From: Apostichopus japonicus
Lineage: Eukaryota > Echinodermata > Holothuroidea > Aspidochirotida > Stichopodidae
Assembly: GCF_037975245.1 (NCBI RefSeq)
Contig: NC_092574.1
Span: forward strand, 636,001 to 700,000
DNA: 64,000 bases
Reading direction: 5' to 3'
Both the position numbers and the translations under genes were made by a program. The notes below the pieces were generated by a model. That model did not search any database and was not told where the DNA came from. It saw nothing but the letters and a program-made list of their open reading frames with translations. Below are positions 1 through 12,000 of this stretch, piece by piece (the first letter of the stretch is position 1; every line of letters starts with the position of its first letter).

Positions 1-212
1 TTTGTTTTATTCAGAGCTTCAAAGTTGGTTCTAGTGTTCTTGTCCGGAATGCAGGAAAGGATGCCCGAAGAGGAGGGAAGTTGGAAACTCTTGGCTTGGT
101 CCGTATGGAGTCAAGGCTGTGAATGAGAAAGGGCTGTACACACATACTAACAGTTCCACAGGCATTCCTTTGAAGAAGAAATAGGACCAAAATAGATTTT
201 AGCTGACATTCT

Positions 213-450
213 CTTGTTAGCTCCAATCTGAAGAATGGTAGGTTGGTTTGAGGTGATCCTTGCAGCAATGATGAGCTAAGGAGGGTCGTTATTGCTTTTG
301 GTGCAGATATTGTGCAACAAAATGAGTGGGCAGGGCTTAAACATTAATACCTGTTAGCTCCAATCTGAAGAATGGTAGGTTGGTTTGAGGTGATCCTTGC
401 AGCAATGACGAGCTAAGGAGGGTCGTTATTGCTTTTGGTGCAGATATTGC
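213..450 (+). repeat. Direct duplication of about 97 bp
   Basis: A segment beginning TTGTTAGCTCCAATCTGAAG at about 213 and running to about 312 recurs almost unchanged at about 352-449, with a single visible substitution (atgatgagc versus atgacgagc). The two copies are about 139 bases apart and separated by roughly 40 bases of unrelated sequence. No coding sequence or transposon end was recognised in it. Confidence 0.85.
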
Positions 451-1970
451 AATTGCTCACCAACCATATGTGGTATGACTAAAGTTTATTGTGCTGAGCA
501 GGTTGGTTACACAATTCAATGTTTTCAGTGCTATTATTTTGCTGCATATTGATGAGATGTGTGACAAAATAAGGTTCAGCTGAAATTTCCTTATAAACAC
601 AGAATCGGAAGAATTTTATTCCATTTGAGTTGATACTTAACACAATGATACCTCATAGCCTGCAGGAATGGTCCGTCTCGTTTTCTTGGCAGATATTTTC
701 CATTTTCGCCCATGTTTGTAGCATCTCAATCATTATTGTTAGCTTTTTCTAATATTTGTAGAACCTTAATTACTATTAAGTGTGTGCAACCCCCTTCCCT
801 CCCCCACACACAAACAAATGCATACACAAAATTACTGTACTCATGTTACATCATGGAAACCATAATGCATTTTAACTTGGTTGATTTTTCATATATTGAA
901 CAAACTAATATTAAGAAAATGTCCCTTAACATATTACTTAATTCAAAAGGGAATTTTGATATAGCATCATTATGGTAATGTTGCTTTACTATTCCAATGT
1001 TGTTGTTATAATGGTAGAAATGATATACTGCTTAAATCTTCATGGTGGTGGCAGCAACCCAATGAGATTCCTGGCTTGCAGCTGACAACATCAGGAACTT
1101 GGCCAAAGTTGGTTGAGTTGATAATCTAACACACTGTCTAGACTGAGTTTGCAGGAAGAACAGCCATCAAATTACCATTTCCCCAAAGAGTGGTGTAGCT
1201 GGGAACCACATTGCACTTTGCATGTGTGGTTGGAGTATTAATTTTATACAGGTTGTAAAACACTGCATGAAGTCACATTTATTCTTTCATCAACATTGAT
1301 TCTATCATCACAGTAATCCTCATAGAGGCAGTTCCAGAATAGGGACTGATATTGACCATCTTAAATTTCTGTTAGTTTAAAAAAAAATAAGGATACATTT
1401 TATACATACAGTATATTTGATAGACAGTATACATAATATATGTGTTCAAGATCTTGCCACAAAGGCCAGTGTCTGCAGCTCAGCATTATACAAGTATGGA
1501 AGTAGATGTTGTGTTACTTGGCCAATATCTCAGGACGTAACAGATACAGGGATATTGTGACGCTGGCCAGTTTCTTAGGACATAATCATCACACTTCCTT
1601 AACTTTGCTGTATGGTGCCATGTTTTACAGATAAAAACGTTGTAATTAAGCAATGTGTAAGTATACTCGAGTTTTCAAATTTGCTTGCAACTATATTGAA
1701 TCAATAATTTCCATGCATGGGATATTTTCAACATATATCACCCAAAAATGGTAATATTTGCAGTGGTTGGGATAACTTGATAACTTGTTGGTACATGACT
1801 GAAAATTATTACAGTACCAGCTATACTTGTAATACTGTGCCCATGCTATTGGTATAGTTCTGCATTTATTGGTTCTTAGCAAATAACCATCCAACATATG
1901 AAAATCAATTTAATACTGTATAGCTTCTCAAATTGATTCAGTTGAAATCTGAATTTTATTGTCAACAACA
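451..1970. other. Non-coding, no recognised feature
   Basis: AT-rich sequence with only short, unconvincing open frames. No exon with a matching acceptor and donor, no RNA gene and no mobile-element motif was recognised here. Confidence 0.5.
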
Positions 1971-3624
1971 AAGATGTTTGACGACTAATTAATGGAGACA
2001 CCTAATTAACCCTTAATGCACTGGTCTACATCAACGGCGCATGTCTAAAAGATGTTTGACCACTAATTAATGGAGGCACCTAATTAACCCTTAATGCACT
2101 GGTCTACATCAACGGCGCATGTCTAAAAGATGTTTGACGACTAATTAATGGAGACACCTTATTAACCCTTTATGCACTGGTCTACATCAACGGCGCATGT
2201 CTAAAAGATGTTTGACCACTAATTAATGGAGACACCTAATTAACCCTTAATGCACTGGTCTACATCAACGGCGCATGTCTAAAAGATGTTTGACTTCTAA
2301 TTAATGGAGACACCTAACTCATCCTTATTGCACTGGTCTACATCAACGGCGCATGTCTAAAAGATGTTTGACTACTAATTAATGGAGACACCTAACTCAT
2401 CCTTATTGCACTGGTCTACATCAACGGCGCATGTCTAAAAGATGTTTGACTACTAATTAATGGAGACACCTAACTCATCCTTATTGCACTGGTCTACATC
2501 AACGGTGCATGTCTAAAAGATGTTTGACTACTAATTAATGGAGACACCTAACTCATCCTTATTGCACTGGTCTACATCAACGGTGCATGTCTAAAAGATG
2601 TTTGACTACTAATTAATGGAGACACCTAATTAACCCTTAATGCACTGGTCTACATCAACGGCGCATGTCTAAAAGATGTTTGACTACTAATTAATGGAGA
2701 CACCTAATTAACCCTTAATGCACTGGTCTACATCAACGGCGCATGTCTAAAAGATGTTTGACTACTAATTAATGGAGACACCTAATTAACCCTTAATGCA
2801 CTGGTCTACATCAACGGCGCATGTCTAAAAGATGTTTGACTACTAATTAATGGAGACACCTAATTAACCCTTAATGCACTGGTCTACATCAACGGCGCAT
2901 GTCTAAAAGATGTTTGACTACTAATTAATGGAGACACCTAATTAACCCTTAATGCACTGGTCTACATCAACGGCGCATGTCTAAAAGATGTTTGACTACT
3001 AATTAATGGAGGCACCTATAATTAACCCTTAATGCACTGGTCTACATCAACGGTGCATGTCTAAAAGATGTTTGACTACTAATTAATGGAGGCACCTAAT
3101 TAACCCTTAATGCACTGGTCTACATCAACGGTGCATGTCTAAAAGATGTTTGACTACTAATTAATGGAGGCACCTAATTAACCCTTAATGCACTGGTCTA
3201 CATCAACGGTGCATGTCTAAAAGATGTTTGACTACTAATTAATGGAGGCACCTAATTAACCCTTAATGCACTGGTCTACATCAACGGTGCATGTCTAAAA
3301 GATGTTTGACTACTAATTAATGGAGGCACCTAATTAACCCTTAATGCACTGGTCTACATCAACGGTGCATGTCTAAAAGATGTTTGACTACTAATTAATG
3401 GAGGCACCTAATTAACCCTTAATGCACTGGTCTACATCAACGGTGCATGTCTAAAAGATGTTTGACTACTAATTAATGGAGGCACCTAATTAACCCTTAA
3501 TGCACTGGTCTACATCAACGGTGCATGTCTAAAAGATGTTTTGACTACTAATTAATGGAGGCACCTAATTAATCCTTAATGCACTGGTCTACATCAATGG
3601 TGCATGTCTAAAAGATGTTTGACT
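1971..3624 (+). repeat. 78-bp satellite, about 21 copies
   Basis: A 78-bp unit starting GATGTTTGAC and ending GTCTAAAA is repeated head to tail about 21 times. The first unit starts at 1973 and the terminal partial unit at 3614; the distance is 21 x 78 plus three inserted bases (a 2-base insertion in one unit, one extra T in another). Variants are clustered: a middle block has taactcatcctta in place of taattaaccctta, a downstream block has ggaggcacc and cggtgc in place of ggagacacc and cggcgc. This is the usual signature of local homogenisation by unequal exchange. It lies upstream of the first recognised exon at 4320. Confidence 0.97.
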
Positions 3625-3959
3625 CCATGTTGTGCTTTCATCTCATCTATAAATCCAAGTACTCTACATCTGGTAGAGCGGTGCATGATAGAGTCATGAG
3701 GTGACTGACACTTATGTGATTCTTAATCATAGTGCAGGGTGTGGCTAACTAAATTATTGAATGTCTAATCATGTCCATTAAGTACACCTACAAAAGATAT
3801 GGTAGGAGTATTTGGGTGGGGCCGGGATGGGGGTCAAACCTACTCAAGTTTGTACGGAACGCTGATTTTTTATACAAACATATCACATTTTCCAGATCTC
3901 CGTCAAGAATATTTACTTTCACACAGAAATAATTCACAAAATTTCCTAGCTGAAGCCAT

Positions 3960-4070
3960 GCAAAAATTCTATGCCAGCTACCCCCCTTTCCTCCCCCCTC
4001 CCAAAGGACCAGCTACCCCCTTTCCTCCCCCCAAAGGACCACCTACCCCCCTTTCCTCCCCCGAAAGGAG
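3960..4070 (+). repeat. C/T-rich short tandem repeat
   Basis: Three imperfect copies of a pyrimidine-rich unit (ctacccccctttcctccccc followed by caaaggacca). The strand asymmetry (C/T on plus, G/A on minus) could allow triplex structure. The proline-rich translation is most likely only a by-product of composition. Confidence 0.8.
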
Positions 4071-4319
4071 AAGATTTTTTGATTTCTATTGGTTCATTAT
4101 GATCAGTAACAGATGAATTAACATATGGTTATATTACTAAGAAAGAGAAATGTAGGCCATTTCACAAATCTAGCAAGACCCCAATGTTACAAACTTATTT
4201 TAAAGAATATTTCAGATGGAATTTTGGAAAGCCAGTTAACTGTTGTAAAAGCAAAAACCTTTGTCTATAAGTGAATAGTTACAAAACTTGTCATGTTTTT
4301 CTTTGTTCATTTATTCTAG

Positions 4320-4430
4320 ATATATGTCAGATTATATTGATATCATGGAGCCTGACGATGATTCATATGCAAGGGATGAGAACCTGAAAGCCGTCATTGA
4401 AGAGAGTCTGAGGGACCTGGACGATTCAAG
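4320..4430 (+). CDS. Exon with ubiquitin-interacting-motif-like helix
   Basis: The acceptor is ttattctag and the donor is AAG|gtcaat, a weak match. It is entered with one base and leaves in phase 2. The translation begins [14 protein letters not shown] and continues to [16 protein letters not shown]. The L-x-x-V-x-x-x-S-x-x-D spacing follows the UIM consensus (hydrophobic-x-x-Ala-x-x-x-Ser-x-x-acidic), but with Val in the Ala position. UIM helices bind ubiquitin in endocytic, DNA-repair and deubiquitinase proteins; a role here is inferred from the motif alone. The ATG at 4324 could be internal or a start codon. Confidence 0.5.
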
Positions 4431-7400
4431 GTCAATTTTAATCTTCAGTAGTTCAAGAAATATGCCATCTGATTATATTGCAAGATTGTCTTAATATTTC
4501 TACCTTTATTTACAGCATATGCTGCAGGATAAAGGCTTAATTGGTTAAATGTCTCATATAATTTTTTGAAACTAGTAACCTAAACAGCAACGTAAACACA
4601 AATTTGCCATCCCCTTACGTGACATGGCCTGAACCTTTGCCGTTCTCCTTATCTTTTTTATTTAACTTCATAACTTTCACTTCGGTAGTTGCAGCGGAGC
4701 AACTGCATAATACTAGCCTACTACTGTACCACTACAAACTCAATTAGGTCTTACAGTTAGCACTAACATATCATTAGGCCTGGGTCTATCACACCTCGAT
4801 TATTTTTTTTTGACAACTTGAACATTGTTGGCCCATGTATCCATCGCTAGGCCTATTGTATTTGTGCATCACTATGATGAAGCTGCCTTAGCATGGCTGG
4901 GTTTAACTGTGGCAGAGTACCTGTAAATATTCTTTCAGTTTCCATAGATGGCTTTACCATAATTTTTCCAGTTTGGTGAGGTTAGGCTGTACAATAAAAT
5001 TAATTAATTCCATCTTTAAAGATATTTCTGGAAATTCATTAGAGCCATATTTCATATTATCATATTTCTTTGCTTCTTAAAGGCCAGATGGTCTCAAGTT
5101 TGGCAATACAGTCCTATCATAACTACTTGCTTTCTCCTAATACTGGAGGTTAAATAGTAACAAGCACATCATCATGCACATATCTGAAGAAATTTCTCTT
5201 TCATCAGTCATGAAACATCAGCTTGCCAAGCTTTAGCATACAGCTCATTGCCAAATTTGCCTTTGCATTTTTTATGGCAACTGCTGCTTTCATGTCAGAT
5301 TCATTCCGGTTAAATGACAAATAAACTGAATTAGCTTTTCAGTATTGTAAAGCTCAAGTTTGTTTGATAATATCAAACTGCTCAAGTCTTAAAGTCACAA
5401 AGTTTAATTCATATTACATAATATTAGGAGATCAATCAACCCTTAATATAAACTTTCATGTGAATTCAAAGTTAGCTTATTTAAATAATATAACTGATTG
5501 CTTATTGCCATTGGTACCAGGGTTGTTGTACCAATGTCATTCCTGACATACTATTAGTTAAATATGGGCAGTTCATGCTTGCACATGCAGCTGTTTTGGA
5601 TTTCTGTTTTAATTAATTTGACAACCTCTGGGCAAAGACTTGTTTTATAGCCGTGAGAGTGGATTGGCCTCCATGATTGACATAATGACAACTTTTGATT
5701 TTCTACCTGTATATATTGATTCTCCTCTCTTCATCAGGTATGAGTCCACTCAGGCTGCTCCCAGCCCTTTGATGTCCACACCTTTAGAAGGGCATATGGT
5801 TCACAAAGAATGGATCAAGACATAACTGTCAGGTAAGGATGTTTAATGTAGGCATTCCAGTATTTTATGTTGTTACACTTACTCATTTGTGGAGAATGCA
5901 TTCTTGTTGTTTAAATATGTTAACAACAATTATGTTAACTACCACATACTTATTACAACATCTGACAACATCACAGTAGTGGGTATAATTGTCAATCTTT
6001 CAAAGGAAGTTGGTCTTCAAAGAAATATCCCCTTGATGCTAACCTGTGTGTTATCATCAAAGACCATCCAATTGGCCAGATTATGTTGCATACCAGAAAA
6101 CATGAGTACTCTTAAAGACACTGCATGGAAATTTGTGGAAACATTTTTTTAACAGAGATGTTGAAGATGTATTATCTTTACATAGTTCACCAGTCCAGTC
6201 AAGTGGGCCATCAACAAGTCATCAGTCCAGTCAGATGGGCCATCAACAAGTCATCAGTCCAGTCAGATGGGCCATCAACAAGTCATCAGTCCAGTCAGAT
6301 GGGCCATCAACAAGTCATCAGTCCAGTCAGATGGGCCATCAACAAGTCATCAGTCCAGTCAGATGGGCCATCAACAAGTCATCAGTCCAGTCAGATGGGC
6401 CATCAACAAGTCATCAACAAGTCGTCAGTCCAGTCAGATGGGCCATCAACAAGTCATCAACTGCCACAGGATGAACCAATCACATGAAGGGTCATTTGTG
6501 TGAGTTAAAAGCCATTTCATTGTCAGGGATGAAACTCTTTGTCCAAACACCATGTTGGTAGATAATTGAGAATTATAGTCCCTTATAGTCCATCGGGCAG
6601 GCTCAAATTTGAATTCTCAATCATTAACATGATTTGTCTTTTCAGCAGCAGGTTTGAGTATGAGGAGATTGGGTACTACATCTACCCCATAGAAGGGTTG
6701 GAGTGAATGTTCAGAATCGAGTTGGGATGGGGAGGAGGAAGAGCACTCTTCAGACACCAGTGAGGATCTCAATAAAAGGTACCATTGTTTTTTACATTAT
6801 ATTATGGACTGTACTATGGGTGGGTCCGTTTGAACTACGAGTTGACCTAAGAAATGAGACAAGCACAATCAGTTCCATCATGGTTTTGTAAAATCAAAAT
6901 CTCCCTTCAACAAAACTGAAGATGTCATCCACTGTATCTTCGTGTGTTGTAGATTTCAATTTTTCATATGTCCATTTAATATTCTAATTGTTGTTTGTTT
7001 TGATGTCTCAATGAACTGTTGCAGTCATGTTGGCTTGTGTGCGTGTGTTTGTGACACCTACTTTACAATCACAATATCTCAAGGAGAGCAGCTTGGACTG
7101 ATTTAGTATGTAGGCACACCACATTGAGTACAATGGCGGAGATCAAAGGTCATTTGAAGCTTGAAAGATGAAGAGCTGATATTCAATTACATTTAGTGAG
7201 TGTTGTAACAACAACTTCTGCTTTTCATACTAAGCCATCCTGAAGGTGCACCTCAGCCCTGGATGATGAAGAAGTTATAGTGATGCAACAGAAGGAGATG
7301 AGGACACCAGTTTTGATGCTGATGCTGTTTCAAGAAGACACAACCTTCATAACTTACCTGGGGAGCATTCAGCAGCTGTTGAGAGTCATCCCTGTACCAA

Positions 7401-8977
7401 TTTGTTTAAAAATATTGTGCACATCACCAGTAAGGACCACAAACAAGACTGTAGTGACTGCTCTGACAGTCTAATGGGTAGGTAGTGCAATGATATTTAT
7501 ATGTTTATTATGTTTATGTCTTTTCATTCTACAATACACATTACTATGGAAATGTGGCAAAGAATGCTGTTATATCGGCTTCCTTCTGGTTCTAACCACA
7601 AAGTACAGAACAGATGTTTGAACAATGGTTTTATTGTGAAATACATAGATCCCATGAATCATAGATGGCCACCCTGTAGATCATGGGCTGAAGAAGCTTG
7701 TCGCAGTACTTCATGTGGCTCCCTCAGAGCCCTGGGTAGAAGCCTGTGTGAAGAGATTCAACAGAGACTGCACTACTTAAAGTACAGAGCGACCTCCTAT
7801 CATCCCTGGACAAAGGATATGTAACCGCGTTAATTATGCCCGATGTATGCCCGATCGATCACAAAACCATGCTGCAACGTTTCGAGAACACATTTGGTGT
7901 TACTGGAGATGCCTTGTCCTGGATGTCATCATACCTCTGCGATCGCAAACAAGTTGTGACCACCGGTGATCATCATTCTGAACCTGTCATCTTGTAGCGA
8001 GGCGTGCCTCAAGGTTCAGTTTTAGGTCCTAAGATGTACAGTATGTATACAGCGCCGTTGGGCGATATTATTCGACGTCACCGATTAAACTACCACTTTT
8101 ATGCTGACGACACACAGTTGTATGTGTCGTTTAAACCTAACGATGAGGATGCACAGAAGGAAGCAATGAATGTAGTATCCGAATGCTTAGCTGATATCGA
8201 GAATTGGATGCACAATAATAAGCTAAAGCTGAACCCTGCCAAAACAGAAGTGATGTTATTTTCCACTAAGCGCAACAAAAACTGTGTCAATAACATTCAT
8301 TAAATATCGGCGATTCTGTTATCACACCAACACCAACGGTAAGAAATCTTGGTGTAATGTTTGACTCTCATCTGAACATGTCCCAACAAATTAAGAGTGT
8401 TTGTAGGTCTGGATACGCGAGTCTTCAAAATATTGGTCACATAAGGTGTTATTTAACTGACGATGCAACCAAATCACTGGTGAATGGCCTAGTAACCTCA
8501 CGTCTTGATTACTGCAACTCACTGCTTTTTGGTGAACCACAATCGACTTTGAATAGGCTGCAACGTGTCCAAAACACCGAGGCACGTATAATAACCAGAA
8601 CTTTGCGTTTCTCTCACATCTCACCTGTCTTACGAGATCTTCACTGGCTGCCTGTTCACCGTCGTGTCGAGTTCAAACTATTAGTTCATGCATATAAATC
8701 AATTCATTTTCAAGCACCTCAATACTTAACTGATATGATAACTGTGTACAAGCCTAACAGAACACTGAGATCGGCCAGTTCCCTTACACTAGTGGTCCCC
8801 AGAGTAAGGACTGCTACATACAGCGAGAGACAATTTAACTTAGCTGCTAGCAAGCTATTGAATGCTCTGCCAAATAATATCTGTGATGCCAAAACATTAG
8901 CCATTTTTAAGAAATTACTTTAAACTCACTTTTTCTTTTTAGGAATTTCACTATATTGTATTTAAAATTTTTCCTTA

Positions 8978-9050
<73 letters not shown>

Positions 9051-12000
9051 TATATATATATATTATTATATTAATATTCAAGCTGCGTCCATTTTCTTTT
9101 TCGTATTCATATTTTAAGGGGTTTTGTCATTTTGTTACTTAAAAATACTTAAAACTCACAAATTGTTCACAGTTTTATAACCTCCCAGCTTGACATGGGA
9201 AACTCACTTTTGTTTAGCCTCCCTCAAATTGCTTGCCTTCAGCGCATCCAAAACGCATGCTTGGTCACCTTCATCCCACACAAATCCTGTTTAGTATGAG
9301 TTACATTGGTTGCTCATTGTGTTCAAGTCACTAAATGATCTTGCATCAGAATAAATAGATGCTCTTCTTACACCATATAACCCTCCTCATGAATGCACTA
9401 CGTTCCAGCAATATGTCTCTTCTCTGTGAACCGAGATCCAAACGTACATGGGTGGGGGAGGAGGGGATAGGGCTGTTTCTGTCTCTGGAACTCATTTCCC
9501 TCACAGGTTAAATCTTGTTCTTCAGTAAATCAGTTCAAGAAAGCTCTGAAGACTTATTTAATGTCACAAGTAATTCCATAATCTGCCAGTTCATTTATTG
9601 CATTGCCTGTGTTGTTGTTTACCTCATGTTATTTGATGTAGTATTTAAGTTTGTAGTATTAAGTGGTTATGTTTTGACTTTGTATAATTAAGTTGCAGCT
9701 TTCAAGATATTGTATTGCGCCTCGAGCACCTGCTGGTGGAGTTTGTGCGCGTTATAAATCCACATTATTATTGTTATTATTATTATTATTAAGGCTACTT
9801 GATATCATCTCATTTTCCCTTCTTTTTCTTGGTCTGGTGATGGAATGAATGACAGATTATAAAACCAGTGACGTCCTCAACATGTCTGTGATTGATAAAT
9901 GACAAGTGCAGCTTAAATCACCAATTATGGAGAAAGAGGCTTTCATTGAGACAATGGATATCTTAACAAAGAATGGCTTGAAAGTTAAGGAGGGTTGTGA
10001 CTGATGCACATCCCCAGAGTAAAGCTTACATGAGTAAGTTTGGTATTCTACATTTAACATTTGTATAGCTATGCACTCTTGTTTAGGGAGGGACCTTGAA
10101 AAGTTTCTGATTCATCATCATTGTACATAGCAGGCTAAAAACCTTTAAATATAAGACTAGGTGGAACTTTCTGACAAATATCAAGCTGAAATGAGACTAA
10201 ACATGGACCAAAAATATGACAATCTTGTAGATATTAGATGTTTTAGTATATATATAACATAGTGATTGCATAGAAGTTGGGATGTTCCTCTGACCTATCT
10301 GAGCATACAGATTCTGCTTTGTTACATTGGCTAGAAATCATTGAAGCAGTCATGGTGTAAGGTTAAAGTAACTCTTTTGCTGATAGGACATGTTTCAAAA
10401 ACACAGAAGGACAAATGTGTAGTTTTCTAATCAGATTGCATACACTTGTTGTAGAAAATTAATCTTTAATGAAATTTGGGTCTTTAATAGCTTTGATAAA
10501 TGGTCAACAGTAACTGAAATTCAAAGAGACCTCACCTATATTGCCGCAAACAAAAACCACACCATTTTCAACCTGTGAACCCCTTTTTCATTGCTTAGAT
10601 CAGGAACCAGAAATTTTACACTTTTTTGGTGTTTGGCATGGAGCAAACAACGTTGGGAAGAAAATTGCAGAGGCCTTGTAGAAAAAATATAAATCTACCA
10701 CTGAGTGCTTGGATTGGAAACATAACTAATCACTTCTGGTACTGCATGCTCCAAGCTGGCAGGGGATTATATTTCTTGGTAAGAGTAATGAAAAGGGGCT
10801 GGGAGCTATCATAGTAAATGAATGTAAATAAGAATGTTTTCAAAGTTGATGTTCTCCTTTAGATTGTCAAAAATGTGCCCCATTTACAACCTTGACCACT
10901 CGATAGATTTATGTTGCACTGCTTGTGTTTATCCAAAGGTAATTTGAATATGTAATCTGCAATGTCTATGAAAGAGATAGATCGAACTGAACCCATTTGA
11001 AGAAATCTATGTTACCAATCAAGGTCAGTCATAATCGTATTGCCCGCTTGAACCTACACCTATTAAACAGCATCCCTTGAACCTACACCTATTAAACAGC
11101 ATCCCTTGAACCTACACCTATTAAACAGCATCCCTTGAACCTACACCTATTAAACAGCATCCCTTGAACCTACACCTATTAAACAGCATCCCTTGAACCT
11201 ACACCTATTAAACAGCATCCCTTGAATCTATTAAACAGCATCCCTTGAACCTACACCTATTAAACAGCATCCCTTGAACCTACACCTATTAAACAGCATC
11301 CCTTGAACCTACACCTATTAAACAGCATATGTATCAATTCCATGAGTTTGCTCTCCACTCTTGAACTTACACCTATTAAACAGCATCCATTGAACCTACA
11401 CCTATTAAACAGCATCCATTGAACCTACACCTATTAAACAGCATCCCTTGAACCTACACCTATTAAACAGCATCCCTTGAACCTACACCTATTAAACAGC
11501 ATCCCTTGAACCTTCACCTATAAAACAGCATCCCTTGAACCTACACCTATTAAACAGCATCCCTTGAACCTACACCTATTAAACAGCATCCCTTGAACCT
11601 TCACCTATAAAACAGCATCCCTTGAACCTACACCTATTAAACAGCATCCCTTGAACCTTCACCTATAAAACAGCATCCCTTGAACCTACACCTATTAAAC
11701 AGCATCCCTTGAACCTACACCTATTAAACAGCATCCCTTGAACCTAAACCTATTAAACAGCATCCCTTGAACCTACACCTATTAAACAGCATCTGTATCA
11801 ATTCCATGAGTTTGCTCTCCACTCTTGAACCTACACCTATTAAACAGCATCCCTTGAACCTACACCTATTAAACAGCATCTGTATCAATTCCATGAGTTT
11901 GCCCTCCAAACTTGAACCTACACCTATTAAACAGCATCCCTTGAACCTACACCTATTAAACAGCATCCCTTGAACCTACACCTATTAAACAGCATCCCTT

